A stretch of 64,000 bases of DNA from an uncultured Bacteroides sp. (GTDB taxonomy: Bacteria > Bacteroidota > Bacteroidia > Bacteroidales > Bacteroidaceae): assembly GCA_900553815.1 (NCBI GenBank), contig USEY01000009.1, forward strand, positions 1 through 64,000. The letters are read 5' to 3'. Position numbers and translations under genes: made by a program. Under the pieces are notes generated by a model, which saw only the letters and a list, made by a program, of their open reading frames with translations, made no database searches and was not told the DNA's origin. Positions 25,561 through 34,055 of the stretch are shown piece after piece; positions within the stretch are counted from its first letter, which is position 1; each line of letters opens with the position of its first letter.

Positions 25561-25618
25561 TTCTATGATGAATGGACTTTAAGCCTGCCTGGCAAGTCCA
25601 TTCATCACTCATATAGAA
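25561..25618. promoter_or_regulatory. Strong hairpin between the GH158-like and GH55-like genes
   Basis: Perfect 13-base arms GATGAATGGACTT (25567-25579) and its complement (25594-25606) are extended by the partly paired flanks TTCTAT and ATAGAA. No U-run follows. A processing or attenuation element is likely. Confidence 0.6.
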
Positions 25619-25774
25619 AGGCGCAGACACAATTAATTATATATGACAGTTGATAGAGGTAGTTGATTGCCTTTTGGGCAATGCTTTGGGATGGCGTCAG
25701 GTATTGATATTGTTTCCTTCTGGTATTTTGTTAAATTAGTAAAATGCTTTGTTGTAAACAATGCACGGATAATT

Positions 25775-28700
25775 ATGAAAAAACTATTATTGAATGTTTG
25801 TATGTTGCTGGTAACTCTTGTGAAGGTTGCCGCTGTAGAAAGCAGGTCTGTTTATGAACTATGTCCAAAGGATCCGGAGGCTGTATATTTTACTCCTGAT
25901 AATTATGCTATTAAAGCTGACGGAAGCATGGATGTGAGTGATGCTCTGCAGAATGCTATAAATGAGGTGAAAAAGAAATATAATTTTGGAATAGTATTTC
26001 TTCCAGAGGGTAAGTATAAGATAACGAAGACGATCTATATACCAAAGGCTGTTCACCTGATTGGGTATGGCAAAAAGCGACCTATTATTTTTTTGGCAAA
26101 GAATTCTCCTGGCTATCAGCAGGAAGTGACTGATGATAAAGGAAAGGCTCGCTATATGTTTTGGTTTACAGATAATCTAGTCAATGAGAATGAAAAGCCC
26201 CGTGATGCCGGTGCTGGAACCTTCTATAGTGCTATATCTAATATAGATTTGCGTATAGAGGATGGAAATCCGCATGCGGTAGCTTTGCGTACTCATTTTG
26301 CCCAGCATAGCTTTGTTTCTCATGTCGATATACATATTGGTAAGGGAAAGGCCGGCTTGTTTGATGTCGGTAATGAGATGGAGGATGTCCGATTCTTTGG
26401 AGGTGAATATGGTATTTATACAACAAAAACATCGCCAAGCTGGCAGATGATGATATTGAATACCTGTTTTGAGGGACAGCGTAAGGCTGCTATTCGTACA
26501 CAGGAAGGTGGTTTGACAATCGTACGTTTGCAAGCACGTAATGTACCTACCGTAATCGAGGTTAATCCTAATCGTTCTGATAAGATTTATATGGAGGATT
26601 GCATGTTTGAGAAGGTGAAGAAGGCTGCCATCGTGTTGGGTAATGAAGGGTTGAGTCCTAATCAGCTTAGCATGCGCAATATTGTGTGTGATAAAGTACC
26701 TGTATTTGTGTCTTACAGAGAGTCTGGTAACCAAGTCCTTGGTAAATCTGATATATATTGCGTAAAGGACTTCTCTTACGGTATTCATGTGGCTGATATG
26801 GCATCACTTCCTAAGTATGAGACAGTAGTTGAGATGGAGGCTTTGGCTGAAAAACCTGCTCCTTTTAAAGATGACATTAAATCAATGCCACCGATGAAAG
26901 AATGGGTGAATATCAGAGAACTGGGAGCTAAGGGCGATGGAGTGACTGATGATACGGATGTTTTCCGGAAGGCGATAGAACAATATCGGGTTATCTATGT
27001 ACCTCAGGGCTGGTATATCGTATCAGAAAGTATTGTGTTGAAGCCAAATACGGTATTGATAGGTTTAAATCCGGTATCAACTCAATTGAAATTGAAAGAG
27101 AGTACCCCTGCCTTTAGTGGATTTGGAACCCCTGTTCCTTTATTGGAGACTCCTCAAGGAGGGAACAATATTGTTTCGGGAATAGGTCTGAATACAGGAG
27201 CATATAATTATCGGGCAGTAGGTTGTAAGTGGATGGCTGGCCAAGATTCGTATATGAATGATGTGAAGTTTCTTGGAGTACATGGCACGATGGAGAAAGG
27301 TGCCATCTCTTCTCAGAAAAAGCAACATTCACAGCCACAGATTAGTACGCCTGAAGTACCGGTTGTCTATCCGGGAATGGACAAGGCTTGGGATAATCAG
27401 TATTGGAGTTTGTGGATAACAAATGAAGGTGGCGGCGTATTTAAGGATATATGGAGTGCTAGTACTTATGCTACCAATGGTTTGTATGTAAGTGATACAC
27501 AGACCCCGGGACGTATTTATGCGATGTCTGTCGAACATCATGTGCGTAATGAAGTGCATTTTAAGAATGTTTCCAATTGGCAGGTTTATGCTCTGCAGTT
27601 GGAGGAAGAGTCTCGCGAAAGCTTGGATTGTCAGCAGATAGAGTTGCAGAATTGTTCTGATATCTTATTCGCTAATCTGTATCTTTTTCGGGTAATCCGA
27701 ATCAATACTCCTTTCCCTTATGCCGTGCGTACCTGGAACTGTAAAGATATTGAGTTTTATAATGTACACAACTTTACTCAGATGCGCTTTACGACGGATT
27801 TGCTATGTTATGATATAAACACAGGACAAGATGTGCGTCCTTGGGAGCTTACACGGTTGACTATTACAGGTGATGAGCCTCGTCTGACTCCTTTGCATGC
27901 CCGTCAGGCTGAGGTAGAAAAACTGGCAACAGGATTTGAGTATGCCGAAGGTATGGCCCGTGACAGTAAAGGGAATATATATTTCAGCGAACAACGCATG
28001 AGGCGTATTTATAAGTGGGATGCAGAGACAGAACGGCTTTCGTTGGTTGCAGACTTTCCATGGCAACCGTTGTCGCTGGCATGCGATACGCAGGATAATC
28101 TGCTGGTATTCTTTAAATATACCCCACAACCCGGCTATCTGATAAACGGGCAGCAGGAGACAGTAACAGAACTGCCAGATGCTGCCAATACAACCTTTAG
28201 TCATTGGGGAAACTCTGGTTTTGCTACTTGGGTTTACGCTATAGATACGCAGAAACCGGAAAAAACGATACACTTGTTGGAGCGGAAACCGATGAGTGAA
28301 CTAAAGGAGGTGGCTAAAGCTATTTATCCGTCACACAGGTGGCGCGATTTGCACGATTTTGACGAGATATCGTTGTGGAGACCTGCCTATTGCTTTGTGG
28401 CACCTGATGGAAAGACCATTATTCCGGAGTATTATGACTTTGCACGCTCCTCATCGGTGCAGACTGCTATTCCCGGACAACCACTTTATGCAGCAGATGA
28501 ATATAATCACAGGCTGGTGAGGATGGATGTAAATGCTGATGGCAGCACCTCCAATCTGACGCATTTTGCCAATGTGGGCGAATTCGGTATTGCTGTTGAT
28601 AAGAATGGGCGGGTATATGTGGCAGACGGATATATCTATGTATATGCTAAAACCGGAGAGTTAGAAAAGATAATAAATGTTCCTGAGAGGCCTACTTCAT

Positions 28701-28777
28701 TGGTCGTGGGTGGAAAAGATGGTGATATGCTGTTTATCGCGGCTCGTTCCTCTTTGTATAGGTATGTTATTCAATAA
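25775..28777 (+). CDS. Twin beta-helix (GH55/pectate-lyase-3-like) protein with C-terminal beta-propeller, paralogue 1
   Basis: The product has 1000 residues from the ATG at 25775, which begins a good signal peptide (MKKLLLNV...VAA); the longer frame from 25667 lacks one. Residues about 30-370 form a first right-handed parallel beta-helix ('YAIKADGSMDVSDALQNAIN', 'FGIVFLPEGKYKI'). Residues about 375-700 form a second ('ELGAKGDGVTDDTDVFRKAI', 'YVPQGWY'), each opening with the Pectate_lyase_3 signature. Two such helices in tandem are the hallmark of GH55 exo-beta-1,3-glucanases. Residues about 715-1000 form an NHL/SMP-30-like propeller ('GMARDSKGNIYFSEQRMRRI'). It is periplasmic or secreted. 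Its close paralogue follows. The propeller fusion is unusual for GH55, so the activity is inferred. Confidence 0.75.
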   Translation: MKKLLLNVCMLLVTLVKVAAVESRSVYELCPKDPEAVYFTPDNYAIKADGSMDVSDALQNAINEVKKKYNFGIVFLPEGKYKITKTIYIPKAVHLIGYGKKRPIIFLAKNSPGYQQEVTDDKGKARYMFWFTDNLVNENEKPRDAGAGTFYSAISNIDLRIEDGNPHAVALRTHFAQHSFVSHVDIHIGKGKAGLFDVGNEMEDVRFFGGEYGIYTTKTSPSWQMMILNTCFEGQRKAAIRTQEGGLTIVRLQARNVPTVIEVNPNRSDKIYMEDCMFEKVKKAAIVLGNEGLSPNQLSMRNIVCDKVPVFVSYRESGNQVLGKSDIYCVKDFSYGIHVADMASLPKYETVVEMEALAEKPAPFKDDIKSMPPMKEWVNIRELGAKGDGVTDDTDVFRKAIEQYRVIYVPQGWYIVSESIVLKPNTVLIGLNPVSTQLKLKESTPAFSGFGTPVPLLETPQGGNNIVSGIGLNTGAYNYRAVGCKWMAGQDSYMNDVKFLGVHGTMEKGAISSQKKQHSQPQISTPEVPVVYPGMDKAWDNQYWSLWITNEGGGVFKDIWSASTYATNGLYVSDTQTPGRIYAMSVEHHVRNEVHFKNVSNWQVYALQLEEESRESLDCQQIELQNCSDILFANLYLFRVIRINTPFPYAVRTWNCKDIEFYNVHNFTQMRFTTDLLCYDINTGQDVRPWELTRLTITGDEPRLTPLHARQAEVEKLATGFEYAEGMARDSKGNIYFSEQRMRRIYKWDAETERLSLVADFPWQPLSLACDTQDNLLVFFKYTPQPGYLINGQQETVTELPDAANTTFSHWGNSGFATWVYAIDTQKPEKTIHLLERKPMSELKEVAKAIYPSHRWRDLHDFDEISLWRPAYCFVAPDGKTIIPEYYDFARSSSVQTAIPGQPLYAADEYNHRLVRMDVNADGSTSNLTHFANVGEFGIAVDKNGRVYVADGYIYVYAKTGELEKIINVPERPTSLVVGGKDGDMLFIAARSSLYRYVIQ

Positions 28778-28871
28778 CGAAGTTGCATGGTTATATTCTC
28801 ATTGATATTTGAATTTACGATGTAATTTTGTGGAAGTTGAATTATTTATTATTAGTAAAAGTAAGAATATT

Positions 28872-31862
28872 ATGGTATTGAAAAATATTTCGTTTATAGC
28901 ATGTCTGTTAATGTTTGTCAGTTCTACACTGGTACAGGCTGTCAATCGGCATTCTGTATATACACAGAAACCGATGGATTCGGAGGCTTACTATTTTACT
29001 CCTGAAAATTATGGCTTCAAGGCCGATGGAAAGTCGGATGTTACAGAGGCACTTCAACAAGCTATATTTCAGGTTAAGCGGGAAAAGAACTTTGGAATAT
29101 TGTTTATACCCGAGGGTGAGTACCGAATTAGCAAAACTATTCAGGTCCCTTCATCAGTTCGTTTGATAGGTTATGGAAAAAAACGTCCGGTCATTTATTT
29201 GGGCAAGGAGACTGCCGGATTCCAGGAAGGGCAGAACTACATGTTGTGGTTTACAGGTGGAATAGCACCGGAAGGTAAAGAGCCTTCGGATGCAGGCGCC
29301 GGTACCTTTTACAGTGCGGTGTCAAATATAGACTTTAAAATCGAAAAGAGAAATCCGGCTGCAATTGCTATCCGTTCCCATTTTGCACAGCATGGCTTTA
29401 TCAGTCACTGCAATATCTACATTGGTGATGGTAAGGCAGGTATTTATGATGTGGGTAATGAACTGGAGGATGTCTGCTTTTGGGGTGGTGATTATGGAAT
29501 AATTTCTTCCAGAACATCGCCAGGATGGCCGATGATGATGGTTGATACTTACTTTGAGGGACAGCGTAAAGCTGCCGTATATACGAAAGAAGTAGGCTTT
29601 GCCGTTGTCGGGATGCATGTAAAGAAGGTGCCGGTAGTATTTGAAATGGCCGAGAATGTTCCCGACCGGTTGCATGTAGAGGCATCGCTGTGGGAACAAG
29701 TTTCGGAAGCGGCCGTTAAAATGAGTGTGGTAGGCAATACTTTCTCGCAGCTGAATATGGTAAATGTGAGTTGCAGGAATGTGCCTGTACTGGTTGATTT
29801 CCCTACTGATGGCAGACGGGTGGAAGTGAAGGATAAGCAGTATAAGGTAGCAGACTATACGTATGGTTTGGTCTATGAGAATATGTCGGCAACGTCTTCT
29901 TTCCGGGAGATATGTGAAATAACACCGGTAAGTAAGGTTTCTGCTTCGCTTCAGAATGATTTGCCCCAGCTTCCGGCCATGGAGACGTGGGTAAATGTAC
30001 GTGATTTTGGAGCAAAAGGAGACGGTGTGGCAGATGATACGGAAGCCTTTGAGAAAGCAATCAAAGCACATAAGCATATTTATGTGCCCCAAGGTTGGTA
30101 TCGTATTACCCGTACCTTGAAGATGGAGCAGGGAACAAAACTGATAGGTTTGCATCCTTTTGGTACACAGCTTGTATTGTCAGAAAGTGAACCGGTTTTC
30201 AGTGGCTTTGGTGCTCCGGTACCTATGGTGGAGTCGTCGGAAGGTGGTGATGATATTCTGAACGGAATAGGAATCAATACCGGTGGCTACAATTATCGTG
30301 CCGTGGGTTGCAAATGGATGGCTGGTGCAGACTCTTACTTGAATGATGTAAAGTTTGTAGGTGGCCATGGTACATTATGGAAACCAGCCGACCGTCCTGA
30401 TTGGGCCAATAGGAGAAGAATACGGCAGATTAGTTCGCCCTCTGCTCCCGTAATGGAGCAAGGCAAAGACCTGGCATGGGACAATCAGTACTGGAGCTTG
30501 TGGATAACCAATAATGGTGGTGGAACCATCAAGGATGTCTGGACAGCCAATACTTATGCGGCAAGCGGTCTGTTTGTAAGCAATACAAATACTCCGGGAC
30601 GTATTTATGCCATGTCGTTGGAACACCATGTGCGCACAGAGGCACGTTTCAATAATGTCTCTAATTGGAAAATCTATGCTTTCCAGTTCGAGGAAGAAGG
30701 ACGTGAGGGACCTGACAGCTATATGGCCGAAGTGTCCGATTGTGAGAATATACAGTTTGTTAATGTATGGATGTATCGTGTAATACGTGCCTTTATGCCT
30801 AAGGAGATAGGCTTCAGAATGTGGAATAATAAGAATATCATTTTCAGGAACATGCACAACTATACGCAGGCGCTTCCTGTGATAGAGTTTCCTGTATATG
30901 ACATGAATAAGGCTATCCCTGTTCATTCGTGGGACTTTGCCCGCCTGACGATTACGGGAGAGGAAGTCGGTAACAGAGAGCATTGTTCTGAAATGGATAA
31001 GCCGGTCAAGCTGGTTACCGGGTTTGAATTGGCCTCTGGTGCAACTTCGGATAGCCGTGGAAATGTGTATTTCTGTGAGAATCGTCTGAAGAAAATCTAT
31101 AAATGGTCTGCTGAAACAGGACAGGTTACGTTGGTTGCCGATTATCCATGGAAACCTTTTACCCTGGCTACCGATACGAAAGATAATTTGTTGGTTATCT
31201 GCCGTTATGACCCGCAACCCGGATATATGGTAAACGGGCAGCAGGAATCTGTATCCCGACTTCCCGATGATAATCCGATGTATAGCAGTTGGGGTAATAG
31301 CGGATGGAGTGCCATAGCATATTCGATTGAGATGTCGCAGGACGGCATGCCGATGAAACCGTTACAGCGTGTCAGAACCTCTTCTATCAGTAATGTTCAG
31401 AAAGTGATACACCCTTCCAGCCGTTGGCGTGGAGACTTTGAGAAAGTGCTGGTAAGCATGCCGGAATATAGTTTTGTTGCTCCTGATGGTGTGACTATAA
31501 TTCCTGAAACCTACGATTTGGGTCGCTCCGCTGCGCTTACTTCTGTGACACCGGGTCAGACCGAACCTGTGTTTATTGTTAATGAGTCAACAAAATCTAC
31601 AGTCAAAGTTGGTGTTAATGAGGAAGGACGTTTGGTTAATCCGGAAACGGTATGTCCTTATGGCCAATATAGCAACGTTGTAGATTCAGAAGGAAATCTC
31701 TATGTGGCTGATGGTGAGATTTTCGTTTACGGAAAAGATGGTAAGGAAAAGAAACGTATCAGAGTAGAAGAACGTCCTATATCCTTGGCTATAGGTGGTA
31801 AGCAGAAGAGTATTTTATTTGTTACAACTACTCGCTCTTTATATGCTATCCGAATTAAATGA
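28872..31862 (+). CDS. Twin beta-helix (GH55/pectate-lyase-3-like) protein with C-terminal beta-propeller, paralogue 2
   Basis: The product has 996 residues from the ATG at 28872 (signal peptide MVLKNISF...LVQA). It has the same architecture as the preceding protein: first helix ('YGFKADGKSDVTEALQQAI'), second helix from about 375 ('FGAKGDGVADDTEAFEKAI') and propeller from about 712 ('GATSDSRGNVYFCENRLKKI'). Stretches such as 'YNYRAVGCKWMAG' and 'FEGQRKAA' are identical in both, pointing to a tandem duplication followed by divergence; codon use is slightly GC-richer than in the first copy. It is the last gene of the PUL, before a strong terminator. A GH55-like role on beta-1,3-glucan oligosaccharides is inferred. 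Confidence 0.75.
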   Translation: MVLKNISFIACLLMFVSSTLVQAVNRHSVYTQKPMDSEAYYFTPENYGFKADGKSDVTEALQQAIFQVKREKNFGILFIPEGEYRISKTIQVPSSVRLIGYGKKRPVIYLGKETAGFQEGQNYMLWFTGGIAPEGKEPSDAGAGTFYSAVSNIDFKIEKRNPAAIAIRSHFAQHGFISHCNIYIGDGKAGIYDVGNELEDVCFWGGDYGIISSRTSPGWPMMMVDTYFEGQRKAAVYTKEVGFAVVGMHVKKVPVVFEMAENVPDRLHVEASLWEQVSEAAVKMSVVGNTFSQLNMVNVSCRNVPVLVDFPTDGRRVEVKDKQYKVADYTYGLVYENMSATSSFREICEITPVSKVSASLQNDLPQLPAMETWVNVRDFGAKGDGVADDTEAFEKAIKAHKHIYVPQGWYRITRTLKMEQGTKLIGLHPFGTQLVLSESEPVFSGFGAPVPMVESSEGGDDILNGIGINTGGYNYRAVGCKWMAGADSYLNDVKFVGGHGTLWKPADRPDWANRRRIRQISSPSAPVMEQGKDLAWDNQYWSLWITNNGGGTIKDVWTANTYAASGLFVSNTNTPGRIYAMSLEHHVRTEARFNNVSNWKIYAFQFEEEGREGPDSYMAEVSDCENIQFVNVWMYRVIRAFMPKEIGFRMWNNKNIIFRNMHNYTQALPVIEFPVYDMNKAIPVHSWDFARLTITGEEVGNREHCSEMDKPVKLVTGFELASGATSDSRGNVYFCENRLKKIYKWSAETGQVTLVADYPWKPFTLATDTKDNLLVICRYDPQPGYMVNGQQESVSRLPDDNPMYSSWGNSGWSAIAYSIEMSQDGMPMKPLQRVRTSSISNVQKVIHPSSRWRGDFEKVLVSMPEYSFVAPDGVTIIPETYDLGRSAALTSVTPGQTEPVFIVNESTKSTVKVGVNEEGRLVNPETVCPYGQYSNVVDSEGNLYVADGEIFVYGKDGKEKKRIRVEERPISLAIGGKQKSILFVTTTRSLYAIRIK

Positions 31863-31969
31863 TTTTAAAGAGATGTAATTCACTTGGGTACTTGTGACTC
31901 TTATTATGCCTTGGTTAATATGAGAATGTGAATTTATTGAATAGTTAAAGTTAACGCTGTTTTTGTAGA

Positions 31970-32007
31970 AGTGGATATGCTTGGACAAGGCATATCCACT
32001 TTTTTTA
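31970..32007 (+). terminator. Terminator closing the PUL
   Basis: Perfect 11-base arms AGTGGATATGC (31970-31980) and GCATATCCACT (31990-32000) are followed by seven T residues. Confidence 0.9.
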
Positions 32008-32150
32008 ATACCCCGCAGCAACGATTTGCTCCATTCTTGCAATTTTCTTTTCCACTTCCTGCCAGCAGGATAGTGTGCCTAGTCTTCAACGTAAAACCCC
32101 GGCTTTGAAATATTTCATACAGTAATGAGAATAGTTTCAAATAAAACCAA

Positions 32151-32158
32151 TATATTTG
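32151..32158 (+). promoter_or_regulatory. -7 box upstream of the acyl-CoA synthetase gene
   Basis: TATATTTG matches TAnnTTTG and lies 30 bases before the ATG. No clear TTTG is present at the proper distance, so only the -7 element is supported. Confidence 0.4.
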
Positions 32159-32188
32159 TGACAAATTAACATTCAACCGTTACTGATT

Positions 32189-33994
32189 ATGACTTATCAT
32201 CATTTGTCTGTGCTGGTTCATCGCCAGGCAGAGAAGTATGGAGACAAGATTGCCTTGAAATACAGAGACTATGAGAAAGCGCAATGGATTCCTATCAGCT
32301 GGAATTCGTTTTCTGCCAATATTCGCCAGGCTGCCAATGCGTTGGTTGAGCTGGGTGTGGAAGTGCAAGAGAATATCGGTATCTTCTCGCAAAACAAGCC
32401 GGAGTGTCTGTATGTGGATTTTGCCGCCTTTGCCAACCGGGCTGTGACTATTCCGCTTTATGCCACCAGTTCGCCTGCCCAGGCTCAATATATTATCAAT
32501 GATGCGCAGATACGTTATCTGTTTGTAGGCGAGCAATTCCAGTATGACGCAGCTTTCAGCGTATTCGGTTTCTGCCATTCCCTGCAACAGCTTATTATAT
32601 TTGACCGTTCGGTAGTGCGCGACCCGCGTGATATGACTTCCATTTATTTCGATGAGTTCATGGCTATGGGCAAAGATTTGCCTCACAACGATGTGGTGGA
32701 AGCTCGTACGGCACAGGCTTCGCCCGATGATTTGGCCAACATACTTTACACTTCGGGTACGACCGGTGAGCCCAAGGGAGTTATGCTCCATCACTCCAAT
32801 TACTTGGAGGCTTTCCGTACGCACCAGATTCGCTTGCCTTTCATCTCGGACAAGGATGTATCGCTTTGCTTCCTGCCATTGACACACGTATTTGAGCGTG
32901 GATGGACCTATGTGTGCATCCAACGTGGTGTGCAGGTGTGCATTAACCTGCGTCCGGCCGACATACAGACTACCATCAAGGAAGTAAGACCTACCATGAT
33001 GTGCAGTGTGCCCCGTTTCTGGGAAAAGGTTTACCAGGGAGTACAAGAACGCATCAACCAGGAAACGGGTATCAGGAAGTCCATGATGCTCAATGCTATC
33101 AAGGTCGGCAGGGAACATAACATAGACTACCTGCGACAGGGCAAGACGCCGCCCCTGATGCTGCACCTGAAATATAAATTCTATGAGAAGACCATCTATG
33201 CGTTGCTGAAGAAGACCATTGGCATTGAGAACGGTACGTTCTTCCCCACAGCCGGAGCGGCTGTGTCCGATGAGGTGTGCGAGTTTGTACATTCGGTAGG
33301 CATCAACATGGTGGTAGGCTACGGGCTGACAGAGTCTACGGCTACGGTGTCCTGCTTCCCCTCGGTGAACTACGTCATCGGGTCGGTGGGCGAGGTGATG
33401 CCCGATCTGGAGGTGAAGATTGGCGAGAACGACGAGATATTGCTTCGTGGCAAGACCATAACCAAAGGATATTACAAGAAGACGGAAGCCACCCGGGCAG
33501 CCATTGACGAGGACGGCTGGTTCCATACGGGCGATGCCGGCTATCTGAAAGGGCGTACACTCTTCCTAAAGGAGCGCATCAAGGACTTGTTCAAGACGTC
33601 GAATGGCAAGTATATCTCTCCGCAGGCTTTGGAGACGAAGCTGGCCATCGACCGCTTCATAGACCAGATAGCCATCATTGCCGACCAGCGCAAGTTTGTG
33701 TCGGCCCTTATCGTCCCGGCATACGGCGTACTGAAGGATTTTGCCAAAACCAAAGGCATTACCTACAGCAGCATGGCCGATTTGCTGAATCATCCGAAGA
33801 TTCAGGACCTGTATCGTTCACGCATCGACACCTTGCAACAGCAGTTTGCCCACTACGAGCAAATAAAGCGGTTTACGCTGTTGCCCGAACCATTCAGCAT
33901 GGAACGTGGTGAACTGACCAACACGCTGAAGCTGAGGCGTGCGGTAGTGTCGAAGAACTACAAGGAAGTGATAGACAAAATGTATGAAGAATAG
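32189..33994 (+). CDS. Long-chain fatty acid-CoA ligase (AMP-forming)
   Basis: The product has 601 residues, typical for Bacteroidetes long-chain acyl-CoA synthetases. The AMP-binding motif 'LYTSGTTGEPKGVML' is at about 187-201. 'GYGLTESTATVS' (about 378), 'ITKGYYKKTEAT' and the hinge/adenylate motif 'DEDGWFHTGDAGYLKGR' follow, with 'LFKTSNGKYISPQALE' before the C-terminal subdomain. The enzyme activates fatty acids to acyl-CoA through an acyl-adenylate for lipid synthesis or turnover. It is cytoplasmic or peripherally membrane-bound, with no signal peptide. It begins a GC-richer, housekeeping-like stretch after the AT-rich PUL. The regulator gene downstream is separated by a short gap and could be co-transcribed. 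Confidence 0.93.
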   Translation: MTYHHLSVLVHRQAEKYGDKIALKYRDYEKAQWIPISWNSFSANIRQAANALVELGVEVQENIGIFSQNKPECLYVDFAAFANRAVTIPLYATSSPAQAQYIINDAQIRYLFVGEQFQYDAAFSVFGFCHSLQQLIIFDRSVVRDPRDMTSIYFDEFMAMGKDLPHNDVVEARTAQASPDDLANILYTSGTTGEPKGVMLHHSNYLEAFRTHQIRLPFISDKDVSLCFLPLTHVFERGWTYVCIQRGVQVCINLRPADIQTTIKEVRPTMMCSVPRFWEKVYQGVQERINQETGIRKSMMLNAIKVGREHNIDYLRQGKTPPLMLHLKYKFYEKTIYALLKKTIGIENGTFFPTAGAAVSDEVCEFVHSVGINMVVGYGLTESTATVSCFPSVNYVIGSVGEVMPDLEVKIGENDEILLRGKTITKGYYKKTEATRAAIDEDGWFHTGDAGYLKGRTLFLKERIKDLFKTSNGKYISPQALETKLAIDRFIDQIAIIADQRKFVSALIVPAYGVLKDFAKTKGITYSSMADLLNHPKIQDLYRSRIDTLQQQFAHYEQIKRFTLLPEPFSMERGELTNTLKLRRAVVSKNYKEVIDKMYEE

Positions 33995-34055
33995 GCCCTG
34001 AACGGCTTGACTTCAAAAGAGAAACGACAATGTGATGCGGAGAATGGCATTAGAC

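Noticed and set aside
32180..33526. A 448-codon open frame opposite the acyl-CoA synthetase
   Set aside because: A shadow of a gene with all AMP-binding motifs in place.
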